Assembly (NCBI GenBank): GCA_010093485.1
Contig: MU001493.1
Span: forward strand, 1,335,599 to 1,399,598
Direction: 5' to 3'
From: Karstenula rhodostoma CBS 690.94
Lineage: Eukaryota; Ascomycota; Dothideomycetes; Pleosporales; Didymosphaeriaceae
Length of the DNA: 64,000 bases
In this document: positions 19,501 through 28,520 of the stretch, piece by piece
Layout: the number at the start of each line of letters is the position of its first letter
Numbering within the stretch: position 1 is the stretch's first letter
Made by a program: the position numbers and the translations under genes
The notes under the pieces: generated by a model
What the model was told of the DNA's origin: nothing
The model's input: the letters and a program-made list of their open reading frames with translations, nothing else
Databases searched by the model: none

Positions 19501-21595
19501 TTGTACCATTTGCGCGGTGCGTGCCATTTACAGGTGTCTCGTCATCTGCATTGATATCGTCCACAACCATCTTAGCAGACTCTTTCAGCTTCTTGATCTC
19601 AGCCGGGGTCAGGAAACCCATCACACCAGCGTCATCATCTCCTTCTTCTTCTGAACCGGAAGCTGACTGTTCTCCATCGTCTTCATCGGAATCCTCATCT
19701 TCATCACTCGGCCACTCCTCGCTGCCAGATCCAGATGCATCGCCGTCAGAATCCAACAAGGCTTCGTCTACTGCTTCCAATTCGACAGTAGCGGGGTCAA
19801 TGTAATCAGACTTCTTTTCTTCATCATCAACCTCCTCTTTGTAAACACCGTTCGTGTGCGTAAATGGATTTTCCATTGCTAACTGCAGTTCGAGTTCAGG
19901 GTCCGGAGTGGGCTCAGGTGTACCTCGATCATCCTCGTCCATGACTTCATCTTCATCTTCATCATCGTCTTCGTCTTCCTGTTCATCAATGCTGGAGCTG
20001 TCCTCTGGGAGGTCTGGTAGCTGTTCGTACTTGGCGCGCAATTGCTCAGCAGTCAGGTTGGCGTCCTCATCCTCGTCATGCCCCTCATCGCTTTCAGACT
20101 CGGAAGTCATTTGATGGTCCACTTCTTCGCCCGAGACTTGCGATGTGCCGCTTCCAAAGTCTCCACCTTCACCCTCAGTGTCGCGGTCGTCGCTCACTAA
20201 AGACGAAGCAGAGTCGACCACATTACGACCTAATATCTCCTGAGCTTGATTGAACATGTCGTCCATTGCCTTGTGGCCAAGTTGGACCTGCTCCGCTTCC
20301 CACTTTGCCACGCGCTCCTTGTCGATTTCAACTTTAACATGCGCCCATGTATCTTTGACGTCTTTGACAAGCTGCTTGTACCGGAGTAGGGCGCGATCCG
20401 CCTCTTCTTGATCGATTTCGTCTTGTGACTTTCGCTTGTACTTGTCTTTCCAATAGTCATAAGCCTCTCTCGCCAGCGTCTTCGCCATTTTTCGATGATA
20501 AGCACTTTCTTCCCTTAGGAGCTTGCTGAAGGTAAGAGCATGGTTGACGACGTGGTCCCGGTGGCCATATCTCGGCGGGGGTTCGTCAGCCGCTTTAGGT
20601 TGGAATATGCTACACCGTCCGAGACTCAGCACGCCCCGCTCGGCAGCATCAGCGATCTGCAGCCGGCGCTCAGCCTCTTCTTTAGCCTTATCTTCCGTTA
20701 TCTTGTGGCCCTCCTCTCCTTCCAACGGGTCATCTTGTTGTAACCATTCGGTAAACGACGAGTGTTTTCGAGGAGGCGGCAGGTGGTGGGGATGACGGGT
20801 CGGTGGGTCGAGTCTGCGGAACCGTAGTCGAATGCGGGGTGCGGCGGAGTTTGACATGTCTGACGGATTCCCATCCATCCCATCGTATGCGTTAAGGGGG
20901 TCTTCGGTGGGGTCGAAGATGTGGGCTGCGTCATCGGTCGAAGACAAGGTGGATTTGACAACGCGTCCAGGACGTTTTCGAAAACTGTCCGGGGACGCTT
21001 TCGCAACGGCCGGTAATGTGGGAGAAGTGGTGACCGCGGCGACCGAGGCTTTCTTATTGCGCTCCGACTTGCGCGTTGGCGACTGCAGCGGCGGTGCTGG
21101 AGCCTTCTTCTTCGCTGCCGACGATGGGGTGTTGGTTTTGGCATAAATTCCAGAGGCCGTGACTGCGCGCGAGCTCTGTTTACTGCTGCTCTTGGACGTG
21201 CCATTCGTTTGAATCCCCCTCGCGACACCACCGCGCGAGCTTTTCTTGACGGCCGGCTCGGGCGGGGTGGGTGCCTCTCGGTTCACGCGCGACGACTTCC
21301 TCACGCCATTATCGAAGATGGTCGTGGGACCGTCCGCTGCGAACGACTTCCACGGGGGCGACGCAGCGCGTGATAGCGACCGTCGCGGTGTGAGGCTCTC
21401 GAGCTTCCGCCGCTTCGCAGGGCGCGACGCCTGGATTCCGTCATCGCCGTCGCTGTCGCCGTCGCCATTTCGTGCCGATGGCTCTTCCTCTTCCTTTACC
21501 CCGAGGGTCTGGTCGTCATCGGCTGGCTGCGCGTCGTGGGTCGCGGCGGAGGGGGCATCGTCGTGTTCAGGCGTCGGTTGTGGGTCGGAGGCCAT
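16514..21595 (-). CDS. SWR1: SWR1 chromatin-remodelling helicase
   Basis: A single intron-free frame of 1693 residues from the ATG at 21595 (MASDPQPTPEHDD). An in-frame GTG 33 bases upstream is not a likely start. Swr1 is the ATPase of the nuclear SWR1 complex, which exchanges H2A for H2A.Z. The N-terminus is disordered with Lys/Arg patches (PAKRRKLE). An HSA domain follows (EWLQQDDPLEG...ESAYHRKMAKTLAREAYDYW), then long Asp/Glu runs thought to contact H2A.Z-H2B. The ATPase begins at LRGTLREYQHDGLDWL with Walker A DEMGLGKT (Lys818) and DEAH at 917-920. A long insertion separates it from the second RecA lobe (SSRSGGLGINLTGADTVIFY, QCQDRSHRIGQTRDVHIY), the split-ATPase layout of the INO80/SWR1 subfamily. 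HSA plus acidic runs argue for SWR1 rather than INO80. The C-terminal basic tail is RKGGDVHRMQKKKRY. Confidence 0.95.
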   Translation of the reverse strand: MASDPQPTPEHDDAPSAATHDAQPADDDQTLGVKEEEEPSARNGDGDSDGDDGIQASRPAKRRKLESLTPRRSLSRAASPPWKSFAADGPTTIFDNGVRKSSRVNREAPTPPEPAVKKSSRGGVARGIQTNGTSKSSSKQSSRAVTASGIYAKTNTPSSAAKKKAPAPPLQSPTRKSERNKKASVAAVTTSPTLPAVAKASPDSFRKRPGRVVKSTLSSTDDAAHIFDPTEDPLNAYDGMDGNPSDMSNSAAPRIRLRFRRLDPPTRHPHHLPPPRKHSSFTEWLQQDDPLEGEEGHKITEDKAKEEAERRLQIADAAERGVLSLGRCSIFQPKAADEPPPRYGHRDHVVNHALTFSKLLREESAYHRKMAKTLAREAYDYWKDKYKRKSQDEIDQEEADRALLRYKQLVKDVKDTWAHVKVEIDKERVAKWEAEQVQLGHKAMDDMFNQAQEILGRNVVDSASSLVSDDRDTEGEGGDFGSGTSQVSGEEVDHQMTSESESDEGHDEDEDANLTAEQLRAKYEQLPDLPEDSSSIDEQEDEDDDEDEDEVMDEDDRGTPEPTPDPELELQLAMENPFTHTNGVYKEEVDDEEKKSDYIDPATVELEAVDEALLDSDGDASGSGSEEWPSDEDEDSDEDDGEQSASGSEEEGDDDAGVMGFLTPAEIKKLKESAKMVVDDINADDETPVNGTHRANGTNGVHEIEKEKDVSVIPDTNGTPANVDTAGMDSVLRDDTSEDVPDPMELDAREPERETETVPEKAIIGGRSRHPSEPPRVEIPSLLRGTLREYQHDGLDWLANLYESDTNGILADEMGLGKTIQTISVLAYVAVYRQKWGPHLVVVPTSVMLNWEMEFKKFLPGFKILTYYGDIAERKRKRVGWRNTGRDMINVVITSYQLILQDAAAFKMRAWQYLVLDEAHNIKNFKSQRWQTMLNLRTERRLLLTGTPLQNNIDELWSLLYFLMPAGFAGEGRIAGLEEFTMALKNPTSQILDQGRQQLDAEAQKIVKKLHEVLRPYLLRRLKADVEKQMPGKYEHVVYCKLSKRQRQLYDGFMGRASTKEILSSGNYMSIINCLMSLRKVCNHPDLFETRAIVTSMAMPKSVAARFEVKDLLIRKRLSESMEEKRVNLDALNLVFAHRERTSMLQARRSQQIRATRPLEDLIEVHTRRIKKAAESGPSSVQSALADMANRERIAVRDHLRVCLKLTRARTQFLPIYGKGLIDRLTLDYESYAFGAREPEEQITRPPQAPYNPAYPPGMQYHQPNPFGHAPVSLPPVVGIKEGRRGRLGFRQPLRPALASLWHQQKINAFTEMIPTLEERAEALEPLVTRFTCVTPAVAAEELAPLTLSNTGVQLVRSSEMVRRRDPFHESRIRQSIAFPDKRLLQYDCGKLQRLATLLRDLQAGGHRALIFTQMTKVLDILEQFLNIHGHRYLRLDGATKIEQRQILTDRFNNDPRILCFILSSRSGGLGINLTGADTVIFYDLDWNPAMDKQCQDRSHRIGQTRDVHIYKFVSEYTIEANILRKSNQKRLLDDVIIQKGDFTTDTFNRGTWRDAIDDGLGDEAGAAMDRVLGEKAGLLGDARVMGTVEDTEDMAAATVAQKEIVDEIHDDQVDFSESAAATPGGATRVGSELGEEMPGGIDGERLRRHVDEYMLERFRDEYGREPYKPPTDRQKRNRKGGDVHRMQKKKRY

Positions 21596-22325
21596 CACAA
21601 AGATGGCCGCGCTGGGGAGCCTCCTCACAATAAGTCACAGCAAGGGGACCACCGCGCGCCACCCGAAATCAACATGAATCAGCCCAAGTGTGCTGTCGCA
21701 CGGATGGCAACCGCCGGGAGAGTACGCTGGTGTGGTCGGATTCGCGCTGACACGTCTCAAAGGCGCGCTGGCCGAGAGTTTCTTCTGGAGGTGATCGCGA
21801 AAAGAATCGTGTCCGGGGGTTAACGCCGCTGCCTTTCTGGTAGCGCACTGGTGCATCTGTACTAAAACGGTCTAGCCGTTCGCGACCGCGCCCGCGACCT
21901 GCACTACCCGTGTCAAGGGTGCACGGCGCTTGCCATGTCGACTTTCCGTTCTCTTCTTGGATAAACTCCGTAGCATTCGTTACCTGCACGTCGTAGGATG
22001 ACTTCTTGGGGCGTGGAATCACTGCTATCAATTTCATGAGATTCTATCGCACAACTGAACCAATGACGTCGACAAAGAGTCACGTGCTTCATGGATCCCC
22101 GGGAATCGCCTCTTCAAGATTTTGCACTGCATGAACCATGTAGTAGCCTCGTTCCCATGTACATGTATATGCTCAACGGAGAAAGCCACGCCATGCAAGC
22201 AACGCGCGCCGCAGTGTTCGACCATACCCCGTCTGATAAGCAAACACACAACAGGCCATATACTTCCAGCTCTTAAAGCCCCAGTGAAACCGATCAATAA
22301 CCCTCTTGGTCATGCTCCAATCTCC
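21596..22325. other. Intergenic upstream of SWR1
   Basis: 730 bases. A 122-codon frame on the minus strand (21669-22037) has no recognisable motif or plausible context and was not called. No repeat or RNA gene was seen. Confidence 0.55.
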
Positions 22326-23228
22326 TCAATGAAGCACATAGTTCTCCCCGTCGTCAAGCACTTCATCCACCCATCCTCGTCGCCTCATCACAGATCCCAC
22401 CCGTCCCCAGCCTGACGGATCCGCCAGAATCCTCCTTGTAATCTCCACGTCGTATTCGCTCACGTCAACTCCAGCGAGCGCTCGAGCCTGTCGAAACTCC
22501 ACGAGGGCACGGTCCGACATCGTACTGAAGAGCCCTGCATCGCCCAAAGCTTGGCGGCGAACTCGACGCCTCTCGTCTCTGCAGCGGGCTTCCATCACGT
22601 CGGGATCGAAGCTAAAAATCGGTAGCCTATGGATTGCGACCTCGATACGGAATGAAGAGCATCGACACGCGTCCTGGCAGCTCAGCGGAATCTCGCGGTC
22701 CGGATGGTATCGGTATCGCGCTGGCGGCCAACGGTTGCGGGTACCACGGCCATAGTGGACGGAAGGGGCGGCGGATTGCGTGATCAGGTCGTAGGTAGTA
22801 TCCTGGGGCATGACGGACGCATCGAAACTCAGCGCGCGGTGCCCATTCCTGTTTTATCAGTCAATCAGGTTTGGATGAGACAAGCAATCACCTTGTTTGA
22901 CATACCTGACAATCGTCAAGGTGTCTAGCCGCACAAATCGTCGATCGTGATTCTCTCCACGATTGAGGGTAGCTGCGTTGAGAGCGGTCGCTGCGGCGGG
23001 AGGAGCTGCGGCGGAAGGGGCTGCGGTGGAAGGGGCTGCTAGAGTTGGTGGAGGGCTTCGCATCGCCAACTGGATACGCTCTCGGATCTCATCCATGCCG
23101 CCACCTAGCACGCGTTCCACTTGGTCAGCTATCTCGTTACTAACTTCTCCGAGCGCTCCAAACCGTGCCATTGACAAGAACGTTCTTCCCGGCTCTCCCC
23201 GCTCACCATTCTGGGCACGCGGGGGCAT
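22326..23228 (-). CDS. Hypothetical protein, two exons
   Basis: Exons are 23228-22906 and 22848-22326, joined by a 57-base intron (GTATGT...AACAG, phase 2), giving 281 residues. The start is the ATG at 23228 (MPPRAQNGERGEPGR). The N-terminal third has a possible amphipathic helix (EVSNEIADQVERVLGGGMDE) followed by an Ala/Pro-rich stretch (residues about 60-85). The second exon is rich in Arg and charged residues and ends GWVDEVLDDGENYVLH. I do not recognise the family. No signal peptide or membrane segment is evident. The clean intron that keeps both frames open supports a real gene, but the model could miss upstream exons. Confidence 0.5.
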
Positions 23229-26200
23229 TTTGCTCAAACGAGCTATGTGTCGTGAATCGTGCTAACTTGAGGTCGTTGTTTTCGTAGAGGCTGTGTGACC
23301 GTGCCGTGCTCGCGCTCTGTAGGGCGGCGGGGGACTGTATGCACCTACCCGCGTTAGAGGTGAAGCTTGTTGCCAGGGAGTAGACAAACCTGGACGTACT
23401 GACACACTCCGGCTTCAACTGGGTTTCGGTAGACTGCTTGAGGATTTTACCAGCTCTGGGCTTGTGGTGGGAAATACAACGAGTGTAATACTGTGCAAGC
23501 TAAACTGCGGATAAAATAGCAGGTAAGGCGGTAAAGTGAGTGTTCTTCGCATCAGGGCGAACGGATGAAAAGAAAGGCATCGGTCTGGTCTGAATGTATT
23601 GGTGGCAGGTACAGCGGGTTCTTGCGCCTTCCGTGTTTGGGCGGAACCTTCCCAGGTGGGTGGGTGAGCCGTGCAATCCAGCGCCGTGACTAAAGCAACG
23701 TATACCAAGCTTGATTGTCGGTATACATACAGTTCATGTTGCCCTGTATAAAAACCAGGTGGCGATTGCAACTCTGTCAGTATGAGAAGAACAGTACATG
23801 AGGGATCTAACCACCGGCCTCGAACAAGGCGGTTCAAAGTACATCAAAGCATTATATAACCAAGATTTAGCAATAGAAACATTTCCATAACGGTACGGTG
23901 CGCGAGCTTGTGTACACTCCGTTGCTTGACCAGTCTTGAAGCCAACCGATGCGGTTATGGACCAGCGAAAATGGCTGGGAGGAGCAAACGTTATGGAGCA
24001 TGCAGTCTGGTAGCCACGTAAAAACGACAAAGCGGTCGCTACACATCCCAGCGATACATTGCAAGTAATGAAGGCAAAAGCGCAGCGCAGCAGGGGGAAA
24101 GAGCGATCGATGAGGTCGGGCGAAGGTTCTTCCGAAGCCGCCTTCATACATCGATCCTTGCATTCGTTCCGTCAACAACGCATCGCTACTACGTGCATCC
24201 CAATCTTCCTATCGACATTGTGAATTCGACCACGTCCAAATAGCCTGCGACGTTAGCTCTGTTGCTTGCGCGTTCTCGTCGAATCGATGCATCGATTCTC
24301 CGCTCGAGGATCTAGGTTAGTTCCGAAGCAGGCGAGTACAGGGACAACGTCTTTAGAACAACGAAGACACCCAGAAACAAGAGCCCGGATACTCTTTCGT
24401 AACGTGCACGCGTCCCTGTGCGCTTTGGAAGCACCACACCAACAGTCACCAGAATGTCTTCAAAAGTAGTCGTAGATACACATCTACTAGTCACACACTT
24501 ACAATGCACGTTACAATGGATGGGTTCACATGTCATTGATACAAGAGTAGGAAATAAGACTAGATTGATGAGGCATGACAGGCAGCATGTATTCTACTGC
24601 GTCTCTGCTTGGCTCTGGCCACTGAGCGAGCTCAGGTCCAGGTTCGTAGCCCTCACCACGTACAGGTGCAGAGTCCGACTTCGAGGGCCGCCTATCCAAA
24701 CTGTTAGAGTTCCCAATTTCATGGACATACCTGGATTTTTTTGCAAGTCCTCACTCCAGTTTGCGCAAAACCCTACGAGAACACTAAATAGACCCGATCA
24801 GTGCCCTCCCCCATCAAAGGTCTAGATCATCGCGTAGGGCGTATGCGGCTGCATGCATATGCCATGGGCCTTTCAGCCTGTCGTGGAGAGCAAGCTCTTC
24901 AGATATCGCAGGCAATCTTACCGCACCTTCCCCGCGCGACCTCGGATCAAACGAGGAGAAGATGAGTCGGGCGTTACCGCCTGCAGCAGGAGTTCACTTG
25001 GGCTCCGGGGGTGGACGGTGACGAAAGGCGAAGGGCGAAGTGAGAGTTGAGGGGAAAGGTGAGGGAGTGAGACGGGCAAGGCGGACGACTTAAATAGAAG
25101 AAGTCTCTTGGCAAAGCGCGAGAAGGCGCGAGAGAGCGCGAGAGCAAACGGGCCAGGTGAAGGCGCGAGAAAGCGCGAGAGCAAACGGACGCGGATCCCA
25201 GGTGAAGGTGACAGTAGACCACGAGCGGAGACTTCAAATTACGGCGTTAATGCTACGACATATTTGAAGGAGTCGACAAAGCCCTACGAGTACGTGGAGC
25301 GGACGAATGGCGACGGAGGTTGGCCTTGCTCAAGATCTCTCTTTGGCAGCTGCCCAAACTTGGTGTGCTCAGAGTGTAGATCTACCTTGAAGAGCAGGAC
25401 TACATCACAAGCCTTTGACCGACAAGCAGCTCCGTAGTATATACATGTGCAGCTGTTCTTCTTCCTCGAAAGCCCAGCAACGCCAGAGCAATCAATGAAA
25501 ACATTCAGCCAAACTAAGATGTCTGCACCACCCCGCAGAACATGGTGAGCCCCTCCAGAGGGACCTCGCCCAAACACCGACACCACCAGGACGAAGTACC
25601 CTCCTGACTTGCGCAGTCCCCATAACCGCAGGCTCTCCCTCTGGCAAAAAAAATCAAACGGGCACGAACACGAGCGTACCAAGCAATGTCACGCCCTCCC
25701 TGAATCCCTTTTGACATCAAAGCCATGGCCCTTGCGGGCTGTCAGAGAGCCGAAGCATCTCTATATCGTAGGCATCTGACCAAGCACGTCACGTCCGTAC
25801 TGTAGGTGGGGGCGTCTTCGTCGTCTTCGCCTGTCAACCGGGACTCAGTTTGAAATCGTGAAGGAACAAGAACTTTGGGGTGAGAAGGAAAAGTGAAGGA
25901 CAGGCGCGAGCGGCCACTTTATATACTAGGCCTAGGCAAACAACCGAGTCCAAGCGCAGTCACATGATCCAGAGAAAGTCCTGGAAGGCAGCTTGGCGTA
26001 GTGAAGTGAAGGTGTCCAGGTAACGCGGCGCGACGGCAGACGCTTTGACTTATGGTAAGGCGAAGCGTCGGCACGGCGAATTTGTGCCGCACCGGGTTTG
26101 AGATAAAAAGAAGCTCCCTTTCTAGTGCTGCTTGTTTTTCAGGTCCATACTCCCAAGCTTGAACCTCTCACAGGCCAAATATCAGGGTAAGTTGAGTATT

Positions 26201-26322
26201 TGTCTTTCTGTTTTCTTGTCAGCACACCCCCAGCACCCAACTATAAACCCAAACAGCAAGCGTATATAACTGAGCAGCCTGAGCACATCTGTGCAAGCTG
26301 CATATTGATAACCGCAGACATC
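23229..26322. other. Gene-poor stretch of 3.1 kb
   Basis: Only short overlapping open frames on both strands and none recognisable. It contains an imperfect GA/CG-rich tandem repeat at 25124-25207. Nothing indicates an RNA gene or intact transposon. A poorly conserved multi-exon gene cannot be excluded. Confidence 0.5.
25124..25207. repeat. Imperfect tandem repeat, 2 copies of about 37-47 bp
   Basis: Copies at 25124-25160 and 25161-25207 both begin aggcgcgaga, contain agcgcgagagcaaacgg and end with a caggtga segment. The second copy carries about 10 extra bases (acgcggatcc). Confidence 0.8.
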
Positions 26323-27334
26323 ATGCCTGGAATCCAATCCGCCAGCGAACCGATGGAGGGCGTAGCTGTCGACGCAGGCCCCAAACAGCACACGTTCACG
26401 GAAAAAGAGCCTCTTGAAAACGCAAACACGAACGCGGAGAACACTCCCACCGAAGCCGCAGATGGCTATGGCTTCACTCCCGATTTCGACTTCCGGTCGG
26501 CCGCGATGAAGCTGAAGTGCGACGAGGATCCCGACGCAGTCTCCTCTGCCATCGGTATTGTGCTCAAGGAGCTGGAAGAATACAAAACGAAGATTGCGTT
26601 CTTCGAGAATCTGTTCGGATACCGCGCAGAGCACCTCATGGCGTACCAAGATCATCTCCTGCGGCACGAAGACATCAGGTTCTACGGGCAGAAGCGGCTG
26701 CAAGGCAGGACGCTCCAGAAATCAATGCTGCGACAGAATGGTCACGAGCCTTCACTCACGGAGCTGAAGGGCAAGTTCATCGTGCAGAACTTGCCAGAGG
26801 ACCACTACGATTTCGCTGTGGTGCTCCCGATGAAGGCCAAGGGTCACGTCGATCGCGAGTTGAGCAGTAAGTAGATTAGGTCTAATATATCGAAAGCAGC
26901 GCTGAGATATGTACCAGAGTTCCACGCACAGAATGCGCAGGTCGTTGGGGAGAGTGCAGGCGCTGCTACAGAGGACGTTGCCACAGACCCGCAGAAGAGT
27001 AGGTGGCATTTATCAGCCTGTGTTGAAAGCCATGCGATGCTAAACTCCTTTGACAGAAGTGCTGGCCGACAAAAAAGCCCCGGAAAAGGATAAATCCCAC
27101 AAGATCCTCTCGCAAGACCAAGACCAAGACCAAGACCACGCCGGTCAGCGCGCCATTGGAGAGATACCTCCCACCTCGCAAAACGCAGCAGCTGATGCTG
27201 CTGTGGCACACAAGACTCCTACTGAAGAAGACGTTACACCCGCCGAAAACAAGGAACGCAAGCGAAAGCGCGCAATCGTCGCCAGCGAGGACGAGGATGA
27301 CGAGCGGAACGCTAAGACGAGCAAATTGGACTGA
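26323..27334 (+). CDS. Hypothetical protein, probably nuclear
   Basis: Exons are 26323-26866, 26918-26998 and 27057-27334, giving 300 residues. Introns are GTAAGT...CCAG (51 bases) and GTAGGT...GACAG (58 bases). An alternative acceptor at 26899 would make a 33-base intron, too short to favour. The N-terminal 70 residues are acidic and disordered. Residues about 85-165 look folded and helical (AIGIVLKELEEYKTKIAFFE, HLLRHEDIRFYGQKRL). The C-terminal part is hydrophilic, with a DQDQDQDQD run encoded by a 6-base repeat near 27115-27140 and a basic cluster KERKRKR followed by an acidic stretch, which suggests nuclear import. No family recognised. The matching phases of all three exons support the model. 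Confidence 0.6.
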
Positions 27335-27775
27335 AGGTTTGTTCGTCAGTGGCAGCGGCGAGGTCGAAGAGATGCGTTCTATACTGCTACGTCAAAAGCT
27401 AGAGTATAGTCGACCTACGTGTTGCCCACTCTGGGCGACATCCTGTAGGAAAGCCTTTGGCGTAGGGCTAAAAACTGTACGCGCGTCACGGAATCTGTAA
27501 CGAGTCGGGCTCATTTGCATTACCTGGATGAAAGCATTACTTCATAGTCACATATGGGTCAAGTTTATCACGGGCACCTTGAATGTTATCTTCTCATCGT
27601 TATATAGCCAGTATATCGATCCCGAGGAGCGAAAGGGAATATCAGCTGCCTGTGTACTAGTAGACTGCATTCACTATACTATCAAGCTTGCGGCAATCAG
27701 GCACGAAAACACCCCGCAATCATCCCCAAGTCTGTGCTACACACTTCTTCCGATCCCACGACTGCAGCCCAAACT
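27335..27775. other. Convergent intergenic region
   Basis: 440 bases between the stops of the hypothetical nuclear protein and the His/Lys-rich peptide gene. It is AT-richer than its flanks and nothing gene-like was seen. Confidence 0.55.
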
Positions 27776-28108
27776 TCAGGAGTTGTTGACCTTACCCTTT
27801 CCTTCCTTATGATCTTCCTTGTGATGTTCCTTATGGGTTTCCTTGTGGTGTTCCTTGTGTTTCTCCTTTGGGTCTCCCTTCTCGGGCTTAGCCCCTTTAT
27901 CGTCGTGCTTTCCCCCCTTGTGATCATGTTTTCCGGCCTTGTCGTCGCGCTTGTGCTTTTTCGGATCGGCTTCTGCAATCGCTTCAGGCTCAGCGGAGCG
28001 CAGTGTCAACGAAATGCTCAGTGCTGCATCTTCTGAGGCCTCAGCAACGAGAGGAAGAGCATAGGTGGTGCCAAGAAGAGCGGCGAGAGCAATGACAGAG
28101 AAGCGCAT
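27776..28108 (-). CDS. Secreted His/Lys-rich peptide precursor with a Kex2-type site
   Basis: 110 residues, no intron, start ATG at 28108. Residues 1-18 form a clear signal peptide (MRFSVIALAALLGTTYAL). An acidic pro-like segment (about 19-48) leads to a dibasic Lys-Arg at 53-54 (DPKKHKR), a likely Kex2 cleavage site. The remaining 56 residues hold ten histidines, a very large number of lysines, no cysteine and near-repeats: AGKHDHKGGKHDDKG, then KEHHKETHKEHHKEDHKE. The design (signal, pro-segment, KR, repetitive cationic peptide) resembles fungal kexin-processed secreted peptides. Metal binding or membrane activity would fit the composition but is inference. It is not a mating pheromone by its motifs. 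A TATA box lies about 85 bases upstream. The repeats could also mean a fast-evolving structural wall protein. Confidence 0.75.
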   Translation of the reverse strand: MRFSVIALAALLGTTYALPLVAEASEDAALSISLTLRSAEPEAIAEADPKKHKRDDKAGKHDHKGGKHDDKGAKPEKGDPKEKHKEHHKETHKEHHKEDHKEGKGKVNNS

Positions 28109-28191
28109 GATGATGAAGAGTGTTAGACGATCAGGCTGTGTGGACAGTAGAAGAGCGAGTTGGTGTACTGGGAGTGAGGAGGCTTTCATGG

Positions 28192-28199
28192 CTTTTATA
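28192..28199 (-). promoter_or_regulatory. TATA box of the His/Lys-rich peptide gene
   Basis: TATAAAAG on the minus strand about 85 bases upstream of the ATG at 28108. Confidence 0.55.
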
Positions 28200-28520
28200 T
28201 GCCATTGCTCGAAGGCACTGCACAGTACATTACCTAAACGCAAACACGATAAATTCGAGCTTGCATTAGCTGATCTCCTGGAGGCCAGACATATCGCAGA
28301 GTTGCAGGTCGTATCGGAAGACTGTACCATGACTGGAAGCCGGAACCTCGTCCAGCCTCAGACACGAAAATACCTCGTAAGAGAAGCGTCCCGCTCCCAC
28401 AGATCCAATCATTTGGAGTGCGTTCGACCTTCCCAACCCCGCATAGTGCACAAACATGAGAGCATCAAGACTTCCTGCCAGGCTCCTCTGCTTGACACAG
28501 CTGGTCTCATGCGAACGTCG
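28200..28520. other. Intergenic between the peptide gene promoter and the HET relic
   Basis: About 320 bases; nothing recognised. Confidence 0.5.

Noticed and set aside
19143..19805. 220-codon Ser-rich frame antisense to SWR1
   Set aside because: It is the mirror of the Asp/Glu-rich region of SWR1; the frame is open because of codon composition, and no motif is present.
21669..22037. 122-codon frame upstream of SWR1
   Set aside because: No motif, no splice support, and it occupies the likely SWR1 promoter.
23415..24178. Two overlapping minus-strand frames of 137-140 codons
   Set aside because: No signal, domain or splice logic links them, and each is matched by frames on the other strand.
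26867..26899. 33-base first intron in the hypothetical nuclear gene
   Set aside because: Shorter than fungal introns normally are; the acceptor at 26917 gives 51 bases and keeps the frame.
27780..27900. CRISPR-like or satellite repeat
   Set aside because: The repeated ccttgtg/ttcctta pattern encodes the His/Lys-rich repeats of a small secreted protein; there are no spacers.
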